From positions 1-64,000 of the forward strand of contig JAUWGS010000001.1 in the NCBI GenBank assembly GCA_030606285.1: 64,000 nt of DNA, given 5' to 3'. The stretch comes from Planctomycetales bacterium. GTDB taxonomy: Bacteria > 4484-113. The notes under the pieces were generated by a model that did not search any database, had not been told where the DNA came from, and was given only the letters and a program-made list of their open reading frames with translations. This document shows, in pieces, positions 52,637-61,273 of the stretch (the stretch's first letter is position 1; each line of letters opens with the position of its first letter). The position numbers and the translations under genes are program-made.

Positions 52637-54580
52637 TCACTCCTCCACATCCGGCTCCACGGGTCTCAGGCGCATCCTGCGGCGGAAGGTGGCTTCCTCG
52701 ACGGCAATTTCCACAAACGCGTCCTCCAGAAGCGCCGCGTAAACTCGCTGCGCCAGCGCAAGACTCACGCCCGGAACTTGCGCAATCTCGTCCACGCCCG
52801 CTTCGCGCATCTTCTCCAGCGACCCGAACTGTTTCAGCAGCCGCTTGCGCCGCACCGGCCCCACGCCGGGCACGTCGTCCAGCAGCGAATGCACCGCCGC
52901 CTTCTGCCGCCGCGCGCGATGCTGCTTCAGACAGAACCGGTGCGCCTCGTCGCGCACGGCGATCAGAAGCGATAGCCCCGGGTCGGTCTCGTCGAGCTTC
53001 ACTTCGCAAAACTCGCCGTTGTCTTTAGTGACCAGCGTTTCCTCGCGCTTGGCGAGCGCAGCAATGCGCAATAGCTCAAGGCTCTCGCGCTGCTCGGTGG
53101 AAAACGACGGATCCTCCATCAGCCCGTCGCGCACCGCCAGCACGCTCGAAAGCTGTCCCTTGCCGCCGTCCAGCAGTATCAAATCGGGCGCTTCCGCCCA
53201 CTTGTCGTCGGTGAGCATCCGCAGCAGCCGGCGGCGCAGCACTTCGCGCATCATCGCGAAATCGTCCGGCGTCTGCTTAAGCTTGATGTTGAACAGCCGG
53301 TAGCTCGCGGGCTGGGGCCGTCCGTCAACGAACACCACCATCGCGCCCGACGCCTGACGCCCCTGGATGTTGGAGATGTCGTAGCCTTCGATGCGCTTTG
53401 GCGGATGCTCCATATTGAGCACTTCGGCGATAATGCGCGCCGCGTTCCCCGGCTCGCGCGATTTCGGCGCCAGCACCAGATGCGCGCGTAGTCGTTCCAT
53501 CGCATTCGTCGCCGCAAGCTGCGCCAGTTCGCGCTTGTGCCCGCGCTGCGGCACGACGAGCTTCACCGCCGTTCCCTTTTTCTCGCTGATGAAGCGCGAT
53601 AAAAGCGCGCATTCGGCGGGCTCAAAAGGCAGGATGATTTCCGGCGGCACGTTCGTGGGGTGGAAGTAGTAGAGCTTCACAAAATCCGCGAGCAGCTCTT
53701 CGCGCGTGCGCTCCGCCTCGTTTGCCAGCGGGAACTCGCGGTCGCCGATGAGTCGCCCGTCGCGCACCTGCAGCAGCAGCACCATCAGCGCGTCGCCGCT
53801 CGCGGCGAAGCCCAGCGCGTCCGCATCCACGCCGGGGTCGGCGACGACGTGCGATTTGTGTATCACCTTTTCCAGCGAGCGCAGCAAGTCGCGGTAGCGC
53901 GCCGCCTGCTCGAAGCGCAACTGCTCCGACGCCAGCCGCATCCGCCCATTGAGCGCCGCCTGCACATCGCTATAGCTGCCGGAATAAAACTTCGCCAGCG
54001 CCTCGCACTGCGCCCGGTAGTCCTCGGCCTTCACGTATCCCACGCACGGTGCGCTGCACAGCTTCAGGTGGTAGTCCAAACACGGTTTGGGGTAGCGCTT
54101 CTTGCCGTCAATCTCCAGATTGCACGTGCGCACGTTGAATAGGCTGGCGACGAATTTGAGCGTCGAGCGCACGGCGCGCACGTTGGTGAACGGCCCCCAG
54201 TATGAACCCTTGTCGGCGACCCACGTTCGCGTCAGCAATATGCGCGGGAATTTTTCGCGCGTGAGTTTCACGTAGGGAAACGACTTGTCGTCCTTGAGCA
54301 TCACGTTGTAGTGCGGCCGGAACTGCTTGATGAGGTTGGCTTCGAGCACGAGCGCATCGTACTCGCTGTCGGTGACGATGAAGCTTAGGTCCTGCGCGCG
54401 CTTCATCAGCCGGCGCACCATAGCCGCGCGGCTGTCGGTCTGCGAAACGTACTGGCGCACGCGGTCCTGGAGGTCGACCGCCTTGCCGATGTAGAGCGGG
54501 CGGCCGGTTTCGTCCTTGAACTCGTAGACGCCCGGCGCGTGCGGCACGGAGCGCAGAATGCTCTCCCAGCGCTTCCTCAC
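52637..54580 (-). CDS. uvrC: Excinuclease ABC subunit C (UvrC)
   Basis: UvrC makes the two incisions of nucleotide excision repair. The 647-aa protein has the GIY-YIG domain (PGVYEFKDETGRPLYIGKAV, residues 14-95), a Cys-rich segment with CLDYHLKLCSAPC near 160, the UvrB-binding region (about 205-240), the RNase H-like domain (KRIEGYDISNIQGRQASGAMVV, DLILLDGGKGQLS, DEAHRFCLKQHR) and a double helix-hairpin-helix end (LLDDVPGVGPVRRKRLL). GTG is the start: it has TAGAAT 6 nt before it, and no ribosome site. It is divergent from folK. Confidence 0.95.
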   Translation of the reverse strand: MRKRWESILRSVPHAPGVYEFKDETGRPLYIGKAVDLQDRVRQYVSQTDSRAAMVRRLMKRAQDLSFIVTDSEYDALVLEANLIKQFRPHYNVMLKDDKSFPYVKLTREKFPRILLTRTWVADKGSYWGPFTNVRAVRSTLKFVASLFNVRTCNLEIDGKKRYPKPCLDYHLKLCSAPCVGYVKAEDYRAQCEALAKFYSGSYSDVQAALNGRMRLASEQLRFEQAARYRDLLRSLEKVIHKSHVVADPGVDADALGFAASGDALMVLLLQVRDGRLIGDREFPLANEAERTREELLADFVKLYYFHPTNVPPEIILPFEPAECALLSRFISEKKGTAVKLVVPQRGHKRELAQLAATNAMERLRAHLVLAPKSREPGNAARIIAEVLNMEHPPKRIEGYDISNIQGRQASGAMVVFVDGRPQPASYRLFNIKLKQTPDDFAMMREVLRRRLLRMLTDDKWAEAPDLILLDGGKGQLSSVLAVRDGLMEDPSFSTEQRESLELLRIAALAKREETLVTKDNGEFCEVKLDETDPGLSLLIAVRDEAHRFCLKQHRARRQKAAVHSLLDDVPGVGPVRRKRLLKQFGSLEKMREAGVDEIAQVPGVSLALAQRVYAALLEDAFVEIAVEEATFRRRMRLRPVEPDVEE

Positions 54581-54586
54581 ACGCCT

Positions 54587-54592
54587 ATTCTA
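54587..54592 (-). promoter_or_regulatory. -10 box of uvrC (leaderless start)
   Basis: TAGAAT on the minus strand, exactly 6 nt before the uvrC GTG. Confidence 0.5.
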
Positions 54593-54601
54593 CCCGACGC
54601 G

Positions 54602-54610
54602 TGCTATCAT
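54602..54610 (+). promoter_or_regulatory. Extended -10 box of folK (leaderless start)
   Basis: TGCTATCAT, exactly 6 nt before the folK ATG. It is 9 bp from the divergent uvrC -10 box, so the two promoters interleave. Confidence 0.5.
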
Positions 54611-54616
54611 TCACCG

Positions 54617-55120
54617 ATGCACGAGGTGTATCTTTCGCTGGGTGCGAACCTGGGCGACCGCGAGACTGCGATTCGCGGCGCGATAGACGAGCTGGGAAAG
54701 CTTCAGAGCACAGACGTCGCCGCCGTGAGCGGTTTCTACGAGACCAGCGCGGTGGGATTTGTCTCCGAGCACCGGTTCCTCAATTGCGTTGTGCGGCTGC
54801 ACACCAGCCTCCCACCGCCGGTGCTGCTGGAAGTGTGCCGGCGCATTGAGCGCGAATTCGGGCGCGAGCGCGATGGGGGAGGGGGGCAGATGCGCGACCG
54901 CACGCTGGATATTGACATCATCCTCTACGGGGAACTTACGCTTCAGACGCCCGGCTTAGTTATCCCGCACCCGGAGGCCACGCGCAGGCTTTTTGTGCTC
55001 GTGCCACTTGCCGAGCTTGAAAAGGGCCTTGTAATTGGCAGGCGCACGGTCGAGAAATGGATCGAACTCGTGCGTAAAGAACACCCCGAACAGGAAATCC
55101 GCCGCTACGCCGGCGGCTAG
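54617..55120 (+). CDS. folK: 2-Amino-4-hydroxy-6-hydroxymethyldihydropteridine pyrophosphokinase
   Basis: FolK (HPPK) transfers pyrophosphate from ATP to the pterin precursor of folate. The 167-aa protein has YLSLGANLGDRETAIRGAID, FLNCVVRLHTSLPP, EREFGRERDGGGGQMRDRTL with the RxRTLDIDIILYG signature, and PHPEATRRLFVLVPLAEL. The ATG at 54617 begins the conserved N-terminus; the longer open frame upstream would run through uvrC's promoter. It converges on the DUF5615 gene. Confidence 0.94.
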   Translation: MHEVYLSLGANLGDRETAIRGAIDELGKLQSTDVAAVSGFYETSAVGFVSEHRFLNCVVRLHTSLPPPVLLEVCRRIEREFGRERDGGGGQMRDRTLDIDIILYGELTLQTPGLVIPHPEATRRLFVLVPLAELEKGLVIGRRTVEKWIELVRKEHPEQEIRRYAGG

Positions 55121-55134
55121 CTGGTGTGCACGCC

Positions 55135-55497
55135 TCAGAGCGGCAGAGGTCTCAGCCTGATCCGTGATTCCTCAATCACAACGACCGCTCCTTTCGCCAA
55201 ATGTTCTTCAATTGCCGGCAGGTTGGAAAGGAGCACTGCGAGCTGTTCTTCAGGCCGCCTTGGTTTCCCCCTGAAGAGTATGACGCTCAGCCTACCTGCC
55301 GGGTCTTCCGACACCAGCCTTGCGAAGTCCATATCCGCCGATATGATAATGCGCTCTTCACGAAGAGCAGTCTCACGAATCTCGGCGTCCGAAGCTCTCT
55401 GGAGTTCGTAATCCCGCACGTGAGCGCTGTCATAGCCCGCCGACTTCAGCCCCTGCGCAACGACCGGTGACAGGGCGTTGTCAACCAGGAACTTCAT
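55135..55497 (-). CDS. DUF5615 family PIN-like toxin
   Basis: The 120-aa protein MKFLVDNALSPVVAQGLKSA with HVRDYELQRASDAEI, REERIIISADMDFARLV and SVILFRG has the DUF5615/Mut7-C pattern: a PIN-like nuclease fold with acidic residues Asp6, Asp (SADMDF) and others. Such proteins pair with DUF433 antitoxins. The ATG overlaps the antitoxin stop by one base (TGATG), the standard coupling. Confidence 0.85.
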   Translation of the reverse strand: MKFLVDNALSPVVAQGLKSAGYDSAHVRDYELQRASDAEIRETALREERIIISADMDFARLVSEDPAGRLSVILFRGKPRRPEEQLAVLLSNLPAIEEHLAKGAVVVIEESRIRLRPLPL

Positions 55498-55724
55498 CAG
55501 GAGCTAACGAGCGGAAGTGTTTGCTCTCTAACCGCTTCAGCAGCGTACTTAAGGGCTTCGCTAATGTCCTCCGGTTGCAGGTCGGGATAAGCGTTGAGGA
55601 TTTCCTCAGAGGTCATGCCTTCCGCTATCAGCCCGACAACGGTCGCGACCGGTATCCTCAGCCCGCGAATGCAGGGTACTCCTCCCATTTTCTCCGGGTC
55701 AATGGTGATACGCTCAAACTTCAT
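55497..55724 (-). CDS. DUF433 family antitoxin
   Basis: The 75-aa protein MKFERITIDPEKMGGVPCIRGLRIPVA is a DUF433 (VapB-type, winged helix) antitoxin, with IAEGMTSEEILNAYPDLQPEDISEALKYA. It precedes and is coupled to the DUF5615 toxin gene. The start at 55724 is the conserved one. TATAAT (55734-55739, minus strand) lies 9 nt from the ATG. Confidence 0.85.
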   Translation of the reverse strand: MKFERITIDPEKMGGVPCIRGLRIPVATVVGLIAEGMTSEEILNAYPDLQPEDISEALKYAAEAVREQTLPLVSS

Positions 55725-55784
55725 CGCAGCATTATTATACCCTGAGGGGAAAACGCCTGCCCTGCTCACTCATACCACAGCCTC

Positions 55785-55916
55785 TCAGGAACCTTCAGTA
55801 ATCAACACCACCTGCGCAATGTGCGCCGCGATATCCGGCTTCAACACGCCCGCCGCGACGTCGACCCGCCCCAGATGGGGCCGGTCCACCGAGAGCTGTA
55901 GTGTGGTTAGGAGCAT
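55785..55916 (-). pseudogene. Relic resembling the 3' end of ftsQ
   Basis: A 43-codon frame ends AHIAQVVLITEGS and stop, which parallels ATHAVLITQGT at the end of ftsQ (56948). Just beyond the two stops a 22-bp stretch is alike in 21 positions (55764-55785 and 56927-56948). The upstream part (LTTLQLSVDRPHLGRVDV) is not clearly ftsQ. No ribosome site is seen. Confidence 0.55.
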
Positions 55917-55941
55917 TGTGTCTTCAATCTTCGATTACCAG

Positions 55942-56031
55942 CTACCTTAGATAGGTCGCTTTAGTCTCGCCCGAAGGCGTGGCCACGCGTGTCACTCCAC
56001 CGCGCTTGTCGTAGGTGTATTCGATGTTTCG
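55942..56031 (-). pseudogene. Fragment of an RHS/YD-repeat protein
   Basis: The minus strand reads RNIEYTYDKRGGVTRVATPS then GETKATYLR and TAG. This is a typical YD repeat (YTYDxxGxVTRV) of RHS-type toxins or wall proteins, with no start and no continuation. It begins 2 nt after the stop of the 56.0 kb gene. Confidence 0.55.
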
Positions 56032-56033
56032 TA

Positions 56034-56873
56034 CTAATACGACTTGAGTGACAAGGCGCGGCTGACCAAGCGCTCAATCGCCTCAGGACCAGCATGGATT
56101 TCGACAGAGCTCTCGTCGTGCGTGATTCCCATGACTACCCCATCAGCGGTGAGCATGTTCTTGAACTGTTCAAAATTAACATCCGGTCGACCGAAAACCA
56201 CACGCATACCTATGATGTGCACCTTCCCCGGCTTTTCCCGTGCGTCACGGGGCGCTTCCCGGAGGATGATCTGCTCCGGATATCGCCGCTTGAACTCTTT
56301 GATGCTAATGCGCTTCGTCCACTTCTCCATGTCATCAGGAGGAATATAATCGGTGCGGTATCTGTCCTTTGCCGTCAGCAGCGTCACTGATTCCTCGTCA
56401 TATGTCATGAAACTGAAATTCTCGCGGTTGGGATTGAGCTTGTTGAAGTACACTTCATCAACCCATTCGTTAATAGGCACACGCTTGTACAGCTTCATCA
56501 GGTCAGTTCTGAAGTCCGAAGTAATTAGAAACATAATACCCGGGCAGGGGGCTGGACCTTTAGCTTTGCCCTGTGGTAGGAGCATTCTCTGAATGTTCTC
56601 GTCCTGCGCGATCTCCCTGGTTAGCCCTGGAACATATGAAACCATGATTACCGTATGAAACTCGGGGTCCTCAGCATAGCCATTGAACATGTCAACGAAA
56701 TCTCTCTCCCATCTCTCCTCGTTATCCTCAGCATAGCCTGTGGACATGTCAACGAAATCTCTCTCCAGTCTCTCCTCGCTATCCCCAATCCAGTGCGCTA
56801 ATGCTGATATGCCGAGGACGAAAGCTGCGAGAATCACGACCAACCATACTGCTTTCTTAACCCGCGTGGTCAT
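56034..56873 (-). CDS. Membrane-anchored accessory protein with a 19-residue tandem repeat
   Basis: The 279-aa product starts at ATG 56873 behind TTGGAGGAACG. One membrane segment (AVWLVVILAAFVLGISALAH) is followed by two 19-residue copies of EERxERDFVDMxxGYAED (57-bp period in the DNA). The rest has VIMVSYVPGLTREIAQDENI, IMFLITSDFRTDLMKLYK and VHIIGMRVVFGRPD; no family is recognised. TATAAT on the minus strand near 56910 gives a leader of about 30 nt. It lies between ftsQ and a relic of ftsQ's 3' end. Confidence 0.6.
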   Translation of the reverse strand: MTTRVKKAVWLVVILAAFVLGISALAHWIGDSEERLERDFVDMSTGYAEDNEERWERDFVDMFNGYAEDPEFHTVIMVSYVPGLTREIAQDENIQRMLLPQGKAKGPAPCPGIMFLITSDFRTDLMKLYKRVPINEWVDEVYFNKLNPNRENFSFMTYDEESVTLLTAKDRYRTDYIPPDDMEKWTKRISIKEFKRRYPEQIILREAPRDAREKPGKVHIIGMRVVFGRPDVNFEQFKNMLTADGVVMGITHDESSVEIHAGPEAIERLVSRALSLKSY

Positions 56874-56947
56874 CGTTCCTCCAATAATGCGCGACTCGGT
56901 TGCTTTCATTATACCAGTGCAGCCCCGCTCGCTCATACCACAGCCTC

Positions 56948-57709
56948 TTATGTGCCTTGCGTAATCAACACCGCATGCGTCGCATCTCTAAACACTATCT
57001 CGCGCACGGGCTTGTCCATATTCCGCGCTGCGCGGACGGTCTTGTCGAGCACGCTGAGCTTATCTCTTAGGTCCGCCGCATTGTCAAACTCGATTATCCC
57101 CAGGTCCACGGTCATCCCGCCGCGCAAAATAAGCTGGCACTTGCGCCTTAAGTCCACGCGCATCTCCTCCACCTGGCGCGGCAGGATGTCTTCTAATCGT
57201 ATCGCGGCGTATGAAATGAGCGCGAGCATCGCCGGATCGTCTTCAATTAGCTGCATTCCCGCAAGCCTTATCGACACCTGCCGGCGCAGCTCGTCAAACG
57301 GCAGCCCGAAGTCCTTTTGCACGTCCATCGGGATAATCTCACCGTCGCGGCACAGCCAGTACTTGTTGTTTCCCACCACGAGCCGGAAGTACGGGCGCAG
57401 CTCGGTTGTGCGGAAAACGACGGTTTTTCCCTGCCGCCGCACGGATGCGTCGCTCACGAAGCGGTGCTCGCGCAAAGCCACGCTCATCGCAGCCGGCCTG
57501 AGCTTCTGGTCGCCCGGATTCTCCGGGAATCCCGCAAGCATAAGCGCTTCGCGCGCCGAAAGCAGGTGGTTGCCCACGACTGTCACCCGCTGCACCCCTT
57601 TCAGCGAAAACGACTGCAGGCGCGTCACGTGCAGCACCGCCAGGACGGTGAGCGCGGCAAACGCTGCTATGGCGATGACCAGCAGCATTGCCCGTCCGGG
57701 GCCTTTCAC
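56948..57709 (-). CDS. ftsQ: Cell division protein FtsQ/DivIB
   Basis: The 253-aa single-pass protein has an N-terminal anchor (AMLLVIAIAAFAALTVLAVL), a POTRA domain (FSLKGVQRVTVVGNHLLSAREALMLAG) and the FtsQ beta domain (VFRTTELRPYFRLVVGNNKYWLCRDGEI, DLRRKCQLILRGGMTVDLG). Such proteins scaffold the division complex at the septum. It follows ddl with 4 bp between the coding regions. ftsA and ftsZ, which usually follow, are absent downstream. Confidence 0.88.
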   Translation of the reverse strand: MKGPGRAMLLVIAIAAFAALTVLAVLHVTRLQSFSLKGVQRVTVVGNHLLSAREALMLAGFPENPGDQKLRPAAMSVALREHRFVSDASVRRQGKTVVFRTTELRPYFRLVVGNNKYWLCRDGEIIPMDVQKDFGLPFDELRRQVSIRLAGMQLIEDDPAMLALISYAAIRLEDILPRQVEEMRVDLRRKCQLILRGGMTVDLGIIEFDNAADLRDKLSVLDKTVRAARNMDKPVREIVFRDATHAVLITQGT

Positions 57710-57713
57710 CGTC

Positions 57714-58736
57714 CTATTCCTCCAGAGTAATGTACGCGAGTATACGCAAAAGCTCCCCGTAGCTTACGCCCGTCGCCGCCGCCGCCTGGGGCACGAGCGA
57801 CAGCGCCGTGAAGCCCGGCAGCGTGTTCACTTCTAAAAAATATGGCGTCCCCGCGTCGTCGACGATGGTGTCTATGCGCGCATAGGGCGCGAGCTGCAGC
57901 GCGTCCTGCAGCAGCGCCGCAGCCTGAGCCAGTTGTAGGCTTGCGTTATCGCTCAGCCGCGCGGGGATGATGTAATCGGTTTCACCTTTCGTGTACTTCG
58001 CGCGGTAGTCGTAAAACTCGCGGCTCACCGGCGCAATCTCCACGTGCGGGAGCACCACCGGCCGGCGGTGGCGTCCCAGCACGCTTGCGGTAACTTCGCG
58101 CCCGATGACGCGCTCCTCCACGAGCATGAGAGGGTAGGTCACTAGCGACTCGGCGACCGCAGCGGGAGCATTCTCAAACGAGACGATTTGCACGCCAACG
58201 CTGCTGCCCTCGTTTACCGGCTTGACGACGAGTTCCGCTGAAAACATCAGCTGTTCGAGCTTTGCTGGAACATCGTCACCCCGGTGGACGACCACCGCGT
58301 GCGGCACCTTTAGGTCCAGCCCTCGCGCGAAGGCCTTGAACGTGGGCTTGTGCATTCCCACCGCCGACGCAAGAACGCCCGCGCCGACGTAGCGCACACC
58401 GATGGAATCGAAGTATCCCTGCAAGCTGCCGTCCTCGCCGCGCCCCCCGTGCAGCGTGAGAAACGCGAGGTCGTAACCCGCAAGAGTTTCGCGGTCGAGA
58501 GTATCGTAATCGAGGTCAACGAGCGTTGTGCTGATGCTCTCGGCTTGCAGCGCGTCGCGCACGCAGTTCCCGCTCGTCAGCGAGACTTCGCGTTCCGCGG
58601 TATCGCCCCCGTAGACGACTGCAACGCGCAAGGATTCAAGTTGCGGCGCGGCTTCCGCTGTCTGTTGCCGCAGGCGTTCAAGCTCATCCGCGCCGAGCGG
58701 TGGTTTGATGCTTTTCGCCGGTTCAGCTTCCATCAT
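57714..58736 (-). CDS. ddl: D-alanine--D-alanine ligase
   Basis: It joins two D-alanines for peptidoglycan. The 340-aa ATP-grasp enzyme has VAVVYGGDTAEREVSLTSG, LTLHGGRGEDGSLQGYFDSI (the HGxxGEDG loop), VKPVNEGSSVGVQIV, EERVIGREVTASVLG, and FLEVNTLPGFTALSL at the metal site. An N-terminal extension of about 35 residues precedes the core. It overlaps murB by 14 bp and is followed by ftsQ. Confidence 0.94.
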   Translation of the reverse strand: MMEAEPAKSIKPPLGADELERLRQQTAEAAPQLESLRVAVVYGGDTAEREVSLTSGNCVRDALQAESISTTLVDLDYDTLDRETLAGYDLAFLTLHGGRGEDGSLQGYFDSIGVRYVGAGVLASAVGMHKPTFKAFARGLDLKVPHAVVVHRGDDVPAKLEQLMFSAELVVKPVNEGSSVGVQIVSFENAPAAVAESLVTYPLMLVEERVIGREVTASVLGRHRRPVVLPHVEIAPVSREFYDYRAKYTKGETDYIIPARLSDNASLQLAQAAALLQDALQLAPYARIDTIVDDAGTPYFLEVNTLPGFTALSLVPQAAAATGVSYGELLRILAYITLEE

Positions 58737-59700
58737 TTTCTTCCAGGTTGGTATGCAGGTATTCTAGGTCCGCTTCGTTGAAGCGCCCCACGAACTTGAC
58801 CTCTGGCTGCAGGCTGCGCCCGAACTTTTCCCACACGGTGCGCTTGCCCAAAACCATAAGCTCCACCACGTCGCCGCTCGTCGCGTCGCCCACGTTTACG
58901 ATGAAGTTCGCGTGGCGTTCGGAGTACATCGCGCCGCCGCGCCGGGCTTCCTTCATGCCCGCCATATCGAGCAGCGCGCCCGCCGAATCCCTCGGCGGAT
59001 TGCGAAAGACACAGCCTGCGCTGGGCCAGTTGAGTGGCAGCTTGCGCGCGCGCTTCTCATTTCGCTCCTTAACGATGCGCCGCGTCTCCTCGCTGTCGGC
59101 GGGATGCAGCCGAAGCAGCACAGCCCCGAGGATGGACTCCTGCACCGAGCAGTAGCGGTACTTATACGTGTGGTCACATGCGGGCTTCACGCTCATTTCG
59201 CCGGTCTGCCGGTTCACCTCTGCGAGCCACAGGTTCTCGTACATCACTTCGACCACGCTCTCGGCATTCATCGCGATTGCGCCGCCGAAGCTTCCCGGCA
59301 CTCCCGTCAGGCACGTGAGGTCACCCAGCCCCAGCTCGATGCACCGCTGGATGACCCGCGTGTTGGGCGCGCCCGCTTCAACGTACAGCAGGTTCTCGGC
59401 ATTTCCCGCTGCATCGGCGACTGAGCTGAAGACTGAGCGCGCGGCGTTAATTGCATCGTAACGCCCGCAGGCGTCCATCCCTCTGGTGACTATCAGCGGG
59501 AGGTCAATCGATTCCGTGCTGAAAAGCAGATTGCTTCCGAGGCCGACGAGGAAGAACTCAGTTCCGCCCTCGCGGATTCTCCGTACGCATTCCGAAAGCT
59601 CTGCGAAGTCTTTTGGGAAATACACGGACGCGGCGCTTCCGCCGATGCGCCAGGTGGACAGCTCTCTTAGGTCTACTCCGGATTGTCTGTCAGTTGTCAA
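58723..59700 (-). CDS. murB: UDP-N-acetylenolpyruvoylglucosamine reductase MurB
   Basis: MurB makes UDP-N-acetylmuramate with FAD and NADPH. The 325-aa protein has STWRIGGSAASVYFP, LVGLGSNLLFS, EAGAPNTRVIQRCIELGLGD, LTGVPGSFGGAIAMNA and a C-terminal WPSAGCVFRNPP with SGDVVELM. The YKYRYCSVQES segment is short, which fits a compact MurB. The start is taken as TTG at 59700, overlapping the murC stop by 11 bp, since the longer open frame lies inside murC and no ATG is available. The exact start is uncertain. Confidence 0.92.
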   Translation of the reverse strand: MTTDRQSGVDLRELSTWRIGGSAASVYFPKDFAELSECVRRIREGGTEFFLVGLGSNLLFSTESIDLPLIVTRGMDACGRYDAINAARSVFSSVADAAGNAENLLYVEAGAPNTRVIQRCIELGLGDLTCLTGVPGSFGGAIAMNAESVVEVMYENLWLAEVNRQTGEMSVKPACDHTYKYRYCSVQESILGAVLLRLHPADSEETRRIVKERNEKRARKLPLNWPSAGCVFRNPPRDSAGALLDMAGMKEARRGGAMYSERHANFIVNVGDATSGDVVELMVLGKRTVWEKFGRSLQPEVKFVGRFNEADLEYLHTNLEENDGS

Positions 59701-61168
59701 CTTCCCGCCTGGTCTCAAACAGGTCGGACGATTGCTCTTCCAGCGTTTCGGGCGCCCGCCGGGGCTTGCCCGCAAAAGACAGCTTCTTGTCCCGAAGGTA
59801 GTTCGCCAGCGCGTTTGCAACCAGGTAGATATCGCCGGCTCCCACAGTCAGCACCACGTCGCCTTGGACGAGCGTCTTCTTCAAATATGTGAGTATCTCT
59901 TCTTTGCGCAGGATGACTTTCACTTTTCCCGGTGGATAAGTGCGCTCAAAGAAGCTGTAGAGGTACTCGGTGGTAATACCTTCAATGGGCTTTTCCAGCG
60001 CCGAATAGATGTCCGCTAAGATAATCTCGTCGGCGGGGGCGAAGGCGTCGGGGAACTTGGCAGCGAGCCTCTGGCTGCGCGTGAACCGGTGCGGCTGGAA
60101 AACGACCCGCAGGCGCCGCTTCTTCGCGCGCGCCACCGCTTCGAGCAGCGCGGCGATTTCGCTGGGATGGTGGGCGTAATCGTCCAGGATGAGGATGTCG
60201 TCGCGCTCCAGCACGCGGTCGAACCGGCGTGCCACGCCGGGGAAGTTCTCCAGCGCGAAGGCGCTCTTGCCGAAGTCAATCCCGCAGTGCTGGGCGACTG
60301 CGACGGCGGACAGCGCGTTCAGGATGTTGTAGACGCCGGGCAGGCGCAGTGTGATGCGCCCCAATTCGCCCGCTTCTCGGTGCACCACGGTGAACCGGGA
60401 GCCTTCTGGCATGTGCTCGATATCCACCGCCCGGAAGTCGGCGTCTTCGCTCAGCCCGTACGTGTAGGTGGGACGGGTCACCAGTGGATACAGCTCTTTG
60501 AGCACGGGATCGTCTGCACAGAGCACGCACACCCCGTCAGGGTGCGGGCTGTTCATAAACGTCAGGAAGCTGGTGCGCAAATTATCCAGGCTCTTGTGGA
60601 AGTCCATATGGTCGTCGTCGATATTGGTGACGACCGCGACGCGCGGCGCGAATAGCAGCATGGAATTGTTGCTCTCGTCACCCTCGCAGATGAAGTAGTT
60701 GCTGCGCCCCAGGCGCGAGTTGCCGAACAGGTGCTTCACCCTGCCGCCGAGCACGATGGTGGGGTCGGTGTCAGCGTAGTAGAAGATGACCGAGATCATC
60801 GCGCTCGTTGTGGACTTCCCGTGGCTGCCGGATACCGAGATGGAGTATTTCTTCTGCGCCAGGTAGGAGAGGAAATCAATGCGCGAAAGCACGGGCAATC
60901 CCTGCTCCTTTGCGGCGACGATTTCTGGATTGTCGTCCGGTATTGCCGTGGAGATGATGACCAGGTTGGCCTTGCGCACATGGCGGGAATCGTGGGTGTC
61001 GAAGATGATTGCGCCGAGCTCCCTGAGCTCTTCCGTGACTTCGGACGGCAAAACGTCGGAGCCCGTGACCTCGTAGCCCATATCGAGCATCAGGCGTGCC
61101 AGCGCGGAGACGCCGGCGCCGCCGATGCCGACGAAATGAATGCGCTTGATCTTCTTTGTCAGGACCAT
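59690..61168 (-). CDS. murC: UDP-N-acetylmuramate--L-alanine ligase
   Basis: MurC adds the first amino acid of the peptide stem. The 492-aa protein has HFVGIGGAGVSALARLML (UDP-binding), VSGSHGKSTTSAMISVI (P-loop), DDYAHHPSEIAALLEAV and the Mur ligase C-terminal domain. A region with GAGDIYLVANAL closes the domain, followed by a 30-residue tail. It starts 105 bp downstream of the ftsW stop; that gap has no gene and murG, which usually stands there, is missing. Confidence 0.95.
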   Translation of the reverse strand: MVLTKKIKRIHFVGIGGAGVSALARLMLDMGYEVTGSDVLPSEVTEELRELGAIIFDTHDSRHVRKANLVIISTAIPDDNPEIVAAKEQGLPVLSRIDFLSYLAQKKYSISVSGSHGKSTTSAMISVIFYYADTDPTIVLGGRVKHLFGNSRLGRSNYFICEGDESNNSMLLFAPRVAVVTNIDDDHMDFHKSLDNLRTSFLTFMNSPHPDGVCVLCADDPVLKELYPLVTRPTYTYGLSEDADFRAVDIEHMPEGSRFTVVHREAGELGRITLRLPGVYNILNALSAVAVAQHCGIDFGKSAFALENFPGVARRFDRVLERDDILILDDYAHHPSEIAALLEAVARAKKRRLRVVFQPHRFTRSQRLAAKFPDAFAPADEIILADIYSALEKPIEGITTEYLYSFFERTYPPGKVKVILRKEEILTYLKKTLVQGDVVLTVGAGDIYLVANALANYLRDKKLSFAGKPRRAPETLEEQSSDLFETRREVDN

Positions 61169-61273
61169 TTGAGGTCAGTGTGGGCCCGCAACGTCCGGGG
61201 TAAACCGGATGCCCGCCCCATATTCGTCATTATAGTTGTTTTTGCTTGCGTTTGCAGCAGCATAGCGTCTTTC

